A stretch of DNA of 11,341 nucleotides, from contig CAILMA010000017.1 in assembly GCA_903835145.1 (NCBI GenBank), positions 1 through 11,341 on the forward strand. Reading direction: 5' to 3'. Positions 1 through 7,079 of this stretch are shown piece after piece. The notes under the pieces are model-generated. The model was given only the letters and a program-made list of their open reading frames with translations. It made no database searches and had not been told where the DNA came from. How positions within the stretch are numbered: the first letter of the stretch is position 1; every line of letters begins with the position of its first letter. The stretch is from an uncultured Bacteroidota bacterium (GTDB lineage: Bacteria > Bacteroidota > Bacteroidia > Chitinophagales > Chitinophagaceae). The translations under genes and the position numbers were made by a program.

Positions 1-187
1 CGTAAAAATTACCCCCTGATCTTGTCTTCACTTCAACGAGCACTGCCAGCCCTGCTTTCACGGCAATGATATCGACCTCTTTTTTACCTGCCCTCCAGTT
101 CCGAAATTTAATAATATAACCTTTCTTTAGCAAAAACTCTTCTGCTATTTGTTCTCCCTTTATCCCAATTTTACTATGTTTGGACAT
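1..187 (-). CDS. yraN: YraN/UPF0102 family nuclease-like protein, partial (5' end only)
   Basis: Reading the minus strand from the ATG at 187 gives 62 residues without a stop before the window ends, so the 3' part is missing. The protein begins MSKHSKIGIKGEQIAEEF and carries the family landmarks in order: the G-x-x-GE motif (G8, G11, E12), KKGY at 21-24, an N-W-R segment at 30-32, EVD at 37-39 and VEVKTR at 51-56. D39 and E52-V-K54 match the PD-(D/E)XK nuclease core of this family, which is usually about 115-125 residues long. YraN proteins are small cytoplasmic proteins resembling Holliday-junction resolvases; their role is not well established. The gene is divergent from the isomerase gene with only 18 bases between start codons. 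Family assignment is firm; nuclease activity is inferred from the fold. Confidence 0.88.
   Translation of the reverse strand, partial: MSKHSKIGIKGEQIAEEFLLKKGYIIKFRNWRAGKKEVDIIAVKAGLAVLVEVKTRSGGNFY
148..182 (+). promoter_or_regulatory. Putative Bacteroidota-type promoter of the isomerase gene, inside yraN
   Basis: TTTG at 148-151 and TATGTTTG at 175-182 match the Bacteroidota -33 (TTG/TTTG) and -7 (TAnnTTTG) elements, with 23 bases between, the long end of the usual range. Transcription would begin near 189, leaving a leader of about 17 bases before the ATG at 206. If correct, this excludes the upstream in-frame starts at 149 (TTG) and 176 (ATG), which lie within the promoter. It sits entirely in the antisense of the yraN coding region. 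Confidence 0.45.
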
Positions 188-205
188 TCAAATGATAAAT
201 GTAGC

Positions 206-1189
206 ATGAAAAATTTAGTTTTAGCATTCCCTACCCAACTTCAGGAAGCCCTCATTATCGGTAAGAACCACCGTTTTGTTACCGAAAAAAAAGCATTTGA
301 CAATGTTGTTGTTACCGGTCTTGGCGGCAGTGGTATAGGAGGTTCAATTGTTCAAAACTATGCAAATGATAAGCTGGCCATTCCATTTATTGTTAACAAA
401 GATTACTTCATTCCATCATTTGTAGGCAAAAAATCACTTGTTATTGTTTGTTCTTATTCCGGTAATACGGAAGAGACACTCTCTGCCATGCAGCAAGCTA
501 TAAAGGCAAAAGCAACGGTAATGTGCATTACTTCTGGCGGCAAAGTGGCTGAAATTGCTGCTAAAAAAGGCTATGATTGCATACTGGTGCCTGCCGGAAT
601 GCCGCCGCGCTCCTGCCTTGGGTATTCATTAGTTCAGATCTTATTTGTGCTTCATCACTTCGGGCTCATTGATGATAAATTCGAAAAAGAAATTACCACA
701 ACATATAAGCAAATGACTGCCGGTGAAGCTGAAACTCAGAAAAAGGCGAAGGCGATTGCTAAAAAAATAAACGGCAAATTACCAATCATATATTCATCGC
801 CGGCATACGAGGGTGTAGCAATACGCTTCCGCCAGCAGATAAATGAAAACAGCAAGATGCTGTGCTGGCATGCTGTAATACCAGAGATGAACCACAATGA
901 ACTTGTGGGATGGAGGGATGACGCCAATGATAAGGCAGTAATTATTTTAAGGAACGAGGACGACTATGAAAGGGTACAAACCAGGATGGAGATCAATAAA
1001 AAGGTGATAAAAAAATTCACATCTACTATTATAGAAATCAATTCTGAAGGGAAATCTTACTGGGAGAAAGCATTTTACCTGATTCACCTTACCGACTGGG
1101 TATCAGTGTATTTGGCAGACCTCAGAAAGTTGGATGCCACTGAAGTAGCTGTTATTGATTTCCTTAAAGGGTCGTTGGCCAAATCTTAA
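206..1189 (+). CDS. Bifunctional phosphoglucose/phosphomannose isomerase (SIS family)
   Basis: This 327-residue cytoplasmic enzyme should interconvert glucose-6-phosphate or mannose-6-phosphate with fructose-6-phosphate, feeding glycolysis and nucleotide-sugar synthesis. It has tandem SIS folds: GLGGSGIGG at 38-46 and the phosphate-binding SYSGNTEET at 83-91, then MPPRS with R135, NENSK at 213-217, PEMNHNE at 226-232 (catalytic-type Glu and His), and a C-terminal DWVSVYLA helix at 297-304 ending in FLK. These are hallmarks of the bifunctional PGI/PMI family (bact-PGI_C), not the classical large Pgi. The start at 206 is preferred over 149 and 176 because MKNLVLAFPTQL aligns with family N termini and because the earlier starts overlap yraN and the likely promoter. 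The next gene follows after three bases, so co-transcription is likely. An A8 run lies at 285-292. Confidence 0.93.
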   Translation: MKNLVLAFPTQLQEALIIGKNHRFVTEKKAFDNVVVTGLGGSGIGGSIVQNYANDKLAIPFIVNKDYFIPSFVGKKSLVIVCSYSGNTEETLSAMQQAIKAKATVMCITSGGKVAEIAAKKGYDCILVPAGMPPRSCLGYSLVQILFVLHHFGLIDDKFEKEITTTYKQMTAGEAETQKKAKAIAKKINGKLPIIYSSPAYEGVAIRFRQQINENSKMLCWHAVIPEMNHNELVGWRDDANDKAVIILRNEDDYERVQTRMEINKKVIKKFTSTIIEINSEGKSYWEKAFYLIHLTDWVSVYLADLRKLDATEVAVIDFLKGSLAKS

Positions 1190-1192
1190 AAG

Positions 1193-1801
1193 ATGTTAAT
1201 AAATATAATAAAGTTCCTAATTGCCACACTACAGAAGTGTGGCAATTCTGTATTCGCCATTTTTGTTTTGCTTTGGTTTGTTACAAACCCGCTACAGGTG
1301 GTGGCGCAGCACTATATGCCGCTCGATAAGGGATCAAAAATAACCTTCAGCATACTGCAGAGCCAGGAGAAGGGACTGAAAATAAAGGGCACGATAGGTA
1401 ACATTAAGGGGAAGATTAATTTCGACCCGAAACACCTTGATAAGTCATCTATTGACGTTTCGGCCGGCGCTGCATCGGCCCACACTACCGACAAATCAGA
1501 TGACTTTAAACTGAAAAGTGCAGACTATTTTGATTGTCAAAAGTACCCTTTGATTAAGATTACGTCTACAAAAATAAAGCAAGACCGCCCTGGCGGTGCA
1601 GTGTATATACTTACCGGCAACCTTACTATTAAGGGTATTACGAAGCCTGTTTCGTTTCAGTTCATGGCCACCCCTGCTGCGAAAGGGATGATGTTTCGGG
1701 GGATGATGCACTTCAACCGAAAAGATTTTAAACTTGGGCCAGATGGTGAACTCCCGAAAGATGTAACTGTTTTCTTTGAAGTGATGGCGCGTAAGGCTTA
1801 A
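1193..1801 (+). CDS. YceI-family secreted protein
   Basis: This 202-residue protein has an N-terminal signal peptide: a hydrophobic stretch at about 20-32, then a likely signal peptidase I site after VVA at 36-38 with Q39 next, a pattern common in Bacteroidota. The mature part is a YceI-like lipocalin-type barrel: SADYFDCQKYPLIKI at about 109-123, and YILTGNLTIKGITKPVSF, the family's best-conserved motif, at about 138-155. YceI relatives bind long isoprenoid or lipid molecules in the periplasm; the ligand here is unknown. There is no lipobox, so a soluble periplasmic protein is expected. The ATG at 1193 is the only ATG in frame before the mature region; it lies three bases after the isomerase stop, suggesting translational coupling. 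The N-terminal region before the hydrophobic core is long (about 18 residues) and its codons contain a strong hairpin. Confidence 0.88.
   Translation: MLINIIKFLIATLQKCGNSVFAIFVLLWFVTNPLQVVAQHYMPLDKGSKITFSILQSQEKGLKIKGTIGNIKGKINFDPKHLDKSSIDVSAGAASAHTTDKSDDFKLKSADYFDCQKYPLIKITSTKIKQDRPGGAVYILTGNLTIKGITKPVSFQFMATPAAKGMMFRGMMHFNRKDFKLGPDGELPKDVTVFFEVMARKA
1219..1247 (+). repeat. Perfect 12-bp inverted repeat (hairpin) in the 5' coding region of the YceI-like gene
   Basis: AATTGCCACACT at 1219-1230 is the exact reverse complement of AGTGTGGCAATT at 1236-1247, with a five-base loop (ACAGA). It begins 29 bases after the isomerase stop, as an intrinsic terminator would, but the bases just after the stem are not a clean T run; T-rich sequence appears only from about 1260. 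It encodes part of the signal-peptide n-region without breaking the frame. It could be a partial terminator, an attenuator, an mRNA-stability element or chance. Confidence 0.6.
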
Positions 1802-1927
1802 AACATCCTGACGAACAAGTGGGTAGGGAATGATGAAAAAATAAAGCCGCCGCACGCCAAACAGTGCTAATCGACCAGCAAAATGCCGGGTCTTTTGACT
1901 CAATTATTACCGCCTTTTTGCAAAATA

Positions 1928-1959
1928 TTGGCTACTATCGTTACAAATTATTACCTTTA
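1928..1959 (+). promoter_or_regulatory. Putative promoter of the tamB-tamL operon
   Basis: In the 198-base gap before tamB, TTG at 1928-1930 and TACCTTTA at 1952-1959 resemble the Bacteroidota -33 and -7 elements, with 21 bases between. The -7 box has one mismatch (final A for G). A start near 1966 would leave a leader of roughly 34 bases. The rest of the gap (1802-1927) shows no gene and no convincing terminator. Confidence 0.35.
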
Positions 1960-1999
1960 ATCAGTGCGTGGCACGATTTTATTATACATGCAAATATAA

Positions 2000-4900
2000 A
2001 TGCATAAAGTATTAAAAATCATTCTCTTTGTCCTTCTATTTCTATTCCTGCTTATTGCAGGCAGCGTTGTGTACCTCAATACAACGCCTGGGGAAGAATT
2101 TGTGCGAAGCAGAGCGGAAGCCTACCTGAAACAAAAATTAAAAACAGAAGTTCGCATTGGCTATCTGGGATATGGCTTGCCAAAATTTATTGAGCTGCAC
2201 AATGTACTTCTGCTTGACGAGCAGAAAGACACATTGCTTTCCTTGAAACTCCTCAAGGCAGATGTAGCCATGTTGCAGTTGTTGCACAAGGAACTTTCGG
2301 TATCAGAATTAAAATTGAGTGGCCTGAACAGCCACATATACCGCGGTATAACCGATACTAACTTTAATTTCTCCTATATAGTCGCTGCCTTCTCAACTCC
2401 GGGTCCGCCTAAACCGGTAACTGAGAAAAAAACTGCTTCAGCTCCTTTTAAAGTAAGCGTTGACCAGATAAACCTGGACGATATCCGTTTCAGACTTGAT
2501 GATGATGCCGGTGGCACTACCCTGCACCTGGGCCTGGAACATCTTGCGCTAAAAATGAAAGAAACAGATCTGGAGGCCATGTTGTTCCATATAAAAGACC
2601 TTGGAGTGGCAGGGCTAAAAACAGACTTCTCACAGGGCACCTCACACCTGCCCACCCACAAAAGCACAGATACATCAAAAACAAAGCTGCAACTGATTGC
2701 TGACCGGGTGCAGCTTGATAGGATACAGTTCAATTATGCCGATAAAGAAAGTAACCTTCTGTTTGGCATTTTACTGGGTAGCCTGAATCTGCAACTGAAC
2801 AAATTTGACCTTGCTCATACGCTGGTTGACGTTAAAAAACTGTCGGTTAACAACACAAGTGGGTTGCTGAGCATGGGAAAACAGCAAAAAGACACAACGA
2901 CCGGTGGCCAAACCCAAAATTCAAAAAACACATGGCAAATACTTGCGGACGAAGTTGCCTTTGCCGGCATCTCGTTCAAAATGGATGATGCCTCCACCCC
3001 TCCACAGCCAACCGGTATTGACTATTCCCACCTTGACCTAAAAGGTGTTGCGGTGAATTTACACCAACTGAACTATACTGCAGATACAATTTCAGGCGAC
3101 CTGAAGCACCTGACTGCAAAAGAAAAAAGTGGTATTGACTTGCAGGAGTTAAGTATGCGATTCCAGTATTTTGACAAGGGAATGGTATTCAAAAACATAG
3201 CCCTGATAACTCCGCATACGATACTCCGGAACAATTTCCAGATGCACTACCCGTCGTTGGCTTCGTTGTCAAAAAACATAGCGAGTCTGGATCTTAATGC
3301 CGACTTTACAAGGAGCGTGCTTGGGCTCGAGGACCTTGTACTTTTTGCACCGGAAATTAAGCAACAGTATTTCTATCAGAAAAACCCGCGGGCTCAGATC
3401 CGGTTTGATGCAAAGGTTACAGGGCACCTGAACAACATGTATATAGCCCATCTTTATGTACTCAGCCTCAATGGTACCGAAGCGGACCTTAAAGGGCGCC
3501 TTAGCGGGCTTCCGGACCCGAAAAAACTCGATAATAATTTAAACATCAGCAAGCTAAAATCCGGCAGAGAAGCGCTCCGTGATTTTGTTCCCGATTCGCT
3601 GCTCCAGGCCATTCGGATACCAGATAAGTTTGGAATAGCCGGCAATGTGGCAGGCAACCTGAATGACTACAAAACAGACCTAACGGTGGAAAGCACGGAC
3701 GGAAACGCCTACGTAAAGGGAACATTGGCCACCTCACCCGGGAAGGGGAGAGAGCAATATGACATGCTCGTGCAAACCCATGAATTCAACCTTGGAAGGA
3801 TACTCAGGCAAGACAGTGTAATGGGAAAAATATCGGCAGCGATAACCGCGAAAGGCACCGGATTTGACCCAAAGAAAATGACAGTGGTGCTCAACGGTGC
3901 TGTCGGAACCGCACAGCTGGAAAAGTATAACTATCACGACATCTTATTCAACATGAACCTGACACAGGGGAATGGTTCTGTTTCCCTCTCTTCAGCCGAC
4001 TCGAATTTGCGGGCTAAGCTTAACGGAACGCTTGACCTCACGGGGGAGTATCCCGGTATGGAGGCTGACATTCTGCTGGATAGCATTGATTTCAAGGCAC
4101 TGAATCTGTATACCAGCGATTTGCGGGCATGCGGGCTGATGCATCTCGACTTCCCTTCATTGAATCCCGACTATCCCGAGGGCACATTTATCTGGACAAA
4201 ATCCGTGATCAACGCCGGCGGCAAGCGGTATTTCCCTGATACCATAAGTATCGTATCGAAGCCTGACGGCCAGGGCGGGCAGCATATTACCGCTCAGCTT
4301 GATTTAATGAAGGCTGCTATTAACGGGAAGATTGCCCTTACAAAAATAGGGCCAGTGATAGCCGAACGTATGAACAGACATTACAGTAAGGGCATACCTG
4401 ATAGCTGCAAAACCATGACGGGTTACACTCCAAGTCAACTGGCCATATGCGTGAGGCCAGACAGCCCCGTGCCACTGCCCACTGACTATAGCCTGACCGT
4501 GAATGCAACGCTTGTAGACAAGCCCCTGCTGCATGCATTGTTGCCTGACCTCGCAACTATGGAACCGATTGTAATAGCAGGTAATGTAACACCCAAAAGC
4601 CTTGGCCTTGATATTGCGATACCAGAACTCGTTTACGGGACAAATACAATTGAAAATGGATTGGTGACGGTAAAGGGCACTGACTCCGCTTTTACTTATC
4701 TTGTTACTGCCGACAAAATTGCTAATAGCGTGCTTGATCTCTGGTTTGCCAATATACACGGCAATATAGACCAGGGGAGTATAAGTACCAACGTGAGCCT
4801 TTGCGACTCGCTGAAGAAAGAACGCTTTGCTATTATAGGAACATTACTTACAATGGGCGACTCAGAAGTAATACAGGTACAACCGGGCTTCAAACTGAAT

Positions 4901-7066
4901 TATGAGCCCTGGACTGTAGCGCAGCCTAATAGAATAGTATTGGCTCCGGGCGGATTCTATGTGAACAACTTCAACATCACGAACAACAATCAAATTATAA
5001 AAGCCGCCAGTGACCGACCTGCAATCGATGCTCCACTTACCGTGAACATTTCAAACTTCAGGCTCGCCGATATCACCTCGCTACTCAGTGCAAACGACAC
5101 GCTGCCTGTTGACGGGATGATGGGCGGCGCATTCACCATGCAAACCTCAAACGGGGCTACCAGGGTTGCCGGCGATCTGGATATTAAAGACCTTACTGTA
5201 ATGGGTGACACGCTTGGAAATCTAAACGCAAAAGCAAGTATAAAAGACAGCAAGACCATAGCTACGGCTATCACGCTGAATGGAAAAGGTAATGAAATAG
5301 ACCTTACTGGTGAGTATTACATAAGCTCTGCCACTGCAAATGACTTTGACATGCAGTTGAATGTAAAGGCACTTGCACTGCACAGCTTTGAAGGTCTTAC
5401 CATGAAGCAGATAAGGCAGAGCAGCGGCCTAATAAAAGGGAACCTGCGTGTTACCGGCAAGGCAACTGCGCCATTACTCAACGGGTCTTTGAAAACAGAT
5501 AATCTTCGCACAAATATTTCAACAATTAACTCTACTTTTAAATTTCCTTCAGAAACAATCTCGTTCGCAGGTGACAAAATCACTTTTAATAATTTTACTA
5601 TTGTTGATAGCCCTGACAATAAAGCCATAGTTAACGGCACCATAACGACCACTGATATCACCAACCCGGTGCTTAACCTAACAATAAAAGCTAAGAAGTG
5701 GCGCGCAATACACAGTACCGAAAAAGACAATACTATGTTTTATGGCGATCTGGTGCTGAATGCAAATCTGAATGTAAAGGGCACTGCGACGGTCCCTGTT
5801 GCGGATGGCTCACTCGACATTTTAAAGGGCACAAACCTCACTGTATCGCCGCCGGAAAGCCAGCCGGAAATAGAAAACAGCAAGGGCATTGTGGTATTTG
5901 TGAACATGAAGGACACCTCGAGGGCGAGGACGCTGGCGAACCGCAAAAAAAAGGTGGCTACTACCAGGAAGAGCGCATCGGGAGCTGATGTAAATGTGAA
6001 CATCAACATAGATAAAACCGCCAAATTCAGCCTTATACTTGATCAGGCATCGGGCGACTTCCTTACAGTGCAGGGCGATGCAAATCTTAATGCCTCTATG
6101 GCTCCGAACGGGACAATAGGTCTTAACGGTAACTATGAGCTGCACCAAGGTTCGTACCAGCTCAACTACAATTTTATCAAGCGTAAATTCCTCATTCATG
6201 ATGGCAGCAATATCATTTTTGCAGGTGATCCGATTAATGCCACAACGCTGGACATCACGGCAGTTTATGAAGCAGCTGCACCACCCTTTGACCTTGTGGA
6301 AAAACAGGTGACCGACCCCTCACAGCTCAACTACTACAAGCAACGATTGCCCTTTGAAGTTGACCTGCACATGAAGGGGAAAGTTTTAAAACCGGACCTT
6401 ACCTTCGACATCCAGCTACCGGAAAACAAGGTGTACCCCCTCACGACTGACCAGATAGAGCTGATACAAGGTAAGCTGAGCCAGGTAAGGCAAGACACGT
6501 CAGAACTCAATAAACAGGTTTTTGCGCTGCTCATCCTCAACCGGTTTGTGTCAGAAGATCCGTTTAACTCTGGCGCCTCATCGAGCGTAGGGTTTACTGC
6601 ACTGCAAAGTGCAAGTACTTTTATAGGCGAGCAACTGAACAAAGCTGCGAACCATTTTGTAAAAGGGGTAGACTTTGCAGTTGACCTCGCGACTACAGAA
6701 GATTACACCTCTGGAGACCTTCGCCAGCGCACCGACCTCAACCTTGCGGCATCGAAGCAGCTGATGAACGACCGGCTAAAAATAACTGTTGGCAATGACT
6801 TTGAGCTGGAAGGTCAACAATCTACCAACCAGCAGAGCTCTTATATACCCACAAATCTATCTGCCGACTACCAACTTACTGAGGATGGGAGATATACACT
6901 CAGGGCTTATAGAAAAGCATATGACGAGGGCGTACTACAGGGTTACATTACGGAAACTGGCCTTAACTTTATTGTAAGCTTAGACTACGACAACTTCCTG
7001 CACGACATGAAAAAACGGAAAAAACAACAAACAACAAAAGCAACCGATACTTTAAAAACAAAATAA
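2000..7066 (+). CDS. tamB: TamB-like translocation and assembly module protein
   Basis: This 1688-residue protein is an AsmA/TamB-type inner-membrane-anchored protein expected to span the periplasm as a long hydrophobic beta-groove, moving lipid or aiding outer-membrane protein assembly. A single signal anchor lies at about 5-27. An AsmA-like N-terminal segment follows (about 28-130), then a proline- and lysine-rich linker (about 131-150), and a very long region of repeated beta-strand units. The conserved C-terminal TamB domain (DUF490) starts near 1333 and includes LPFEVDLHMKGKVLKPDL at 1450-1467 and KQVFALLILNRF near 1505. It is longer than E. coli TamB (about 1260 residues), as is usual in Bacteroidota. 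The next gene starts 13 bases downstream and encodes its Omp85 partner. The ATG at 2000 directly places the anchor. A basic patch RKKK at about 1315-1318 is encoded by an A8 run. Confidence 0.92.
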   Translation: MHKVLKIILFVLLFLFLLIAGSVVYLNTTPGEEFVRSRAEAYLKQKLKTEVRIGYLGYGLPKFIELHNVLLLDEQKDTLLSLKLLKADVAMLQLLHKELSVSELKLSGLNSHIYRGITDTNFNFSYIVAAFSTPGPPKPVTEKKTASAPFKVSVDQINLDDIRFRLDDDAGGTTLHLGLEHLALKMKETDLEAMLFHIKDLGVAGLKTDFSQGTSHLPTHKSTDTSKTKLQLIADRVQLDRIQFNYADKESNLLFGILLGSLNLQLNKFDLAHTLVDVKKLSVNNTSGLLSMGKQQKDTTTGGQTQNSKNTWQILADEVAFAGISFKMDDASTPPQPTGIDYSHLDLKGVAVNLHQLNYTADTISGDLKHLTAKEKSGIDLQELSMRFQYFDKGMVFKNIALITPHTILRNNFQMHYPSLASLSKNIASLDLNADFTRSVLGLEDLVLFAPEIKQQYFYQKNPRAQIRFDAKVTGHLNNMYIAHLYVLSLNGTEADLKGRLSGLPDPKKLDNNLNISKLKSGREALRDFVPDSLLQAIRIPDKFGIAGNVAGNLNDYKTDLTVESTDGNAYVKGTLATSPGKGREQYDMLVQTHEFNLGRILRQDSVMGKISAAITAKGTGFDPKKMTVVLNGAVGTAQLEKYNYHDILFNMNLTQGNGSVSLSSADSNLRAKLNGTLDLTGEYPGMEADILLDSIDFKALNLYTSDLRACGLMHLDFPSLNPDYPEGTFIWTKSVINAGGKRYFPDTISIVSKPDGQGGQHITAQLDLMKAAINGKIALTKIGPVIAERMNRHYSKGIPDSCKTMTGYTPSQLAICVRPDSPVPLPTDYSLTVNATLVDKPLLHALLPDLATMEPIVIAGNVTPKSLGLDIAIPELVYGTNTIENGLVTVKGTDSAFTYLVTADKIANSVLDLWFANIHGNIDQGSISTNVSLCDSLKKERFAIIGTLLTMGDSEVIQVQPGFKLNYEPWTVAQPNRIVLAPGGFYVNNFNITNNNQIIKAASDRPAIDAPLTVNISNFRLADITSLLSANDTLPVDGMMGGAFTMQTSNGATRVAGDLDIKDLTVMGDTLGNLNAKASIKDSKTIATAITLNGKGNEIDLTGEYYISSATANDFDMQLNVKALALHSFEGLTMKQIRQSSGLIKGNLRVTGKATAPLLNGSLKTDNLRTNISTINSTFKFPSETISFAGDKITFNNFTIVDSPDNKAIVNGTITTTDITNPVLNLTIKAKKWRAIHSTEKDNTMFYGDLVLNANLNVKGTATVPVADGSLDILKGTNLTVSPPESQPEIENSKGIVVFVNMKDTSRARTLANRKKKVATTRKSASGADVNVNINIDKTAKFSLILDQASGDFLTVQGDANLNASMAPNGTIGLNGNYELHQGSYQLNYNFIKRKFLIHDGSNIIFAGDPINATTLDITAVYEAAAPPFDLVEKQVTDPSQLNYYKQRLPFEVDLHMKGKVLKPDLTFDIQLPENKVYPLTTDQIELIQGKLSQVRQDTSELNKQVFALLILNRFVSEDPFNSGASSSVGFTALQSASTFIGEQLNKAANHFVKGVDFAVDLATTEDYTSGDLRQRTDLNLAASKQLMNDRLKITVGNDFELEGQQSTNQQSSYIPTNLSADYQLTEDGRYTLRAYRKAYDEGVLQGYITETGLNFIVSLDYDNFLHDMKKRKKQQTTKATDTLKTK

Positions 7067-7079
7067 GATAAGAACTACA

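Noticed and set aside
149..205. Upstream start (TTG 149 or ATG 176) extending the isomerase by 19 or 10 residues
   Set aside because: The extension overlaps yraN and the likely promoter, and residues before MKNLV do not resemble the family N-terminus.
285..292. A8 run in the isomerase gene as a frameshift or phase-variation site
   Set aside because: A -1 shift would stop within three codons, before any catalytic motif, and the run encodes ordinary lysines in a housekeeping enzyme. A chance run is more likely.
1802..1927. Search for a small gene or terminator in the gap after the YceI-like gene
   Set aside because: Short frames such as the one at 1830 stop within a few codons, and no hairpin with a T run was found.
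4304..4759. Minus-strand open frame (151 codons) inside tamB
   Set aside because: The translation is rich in Cys, His and Tyr with no pattern, and tamB is continuous across it.
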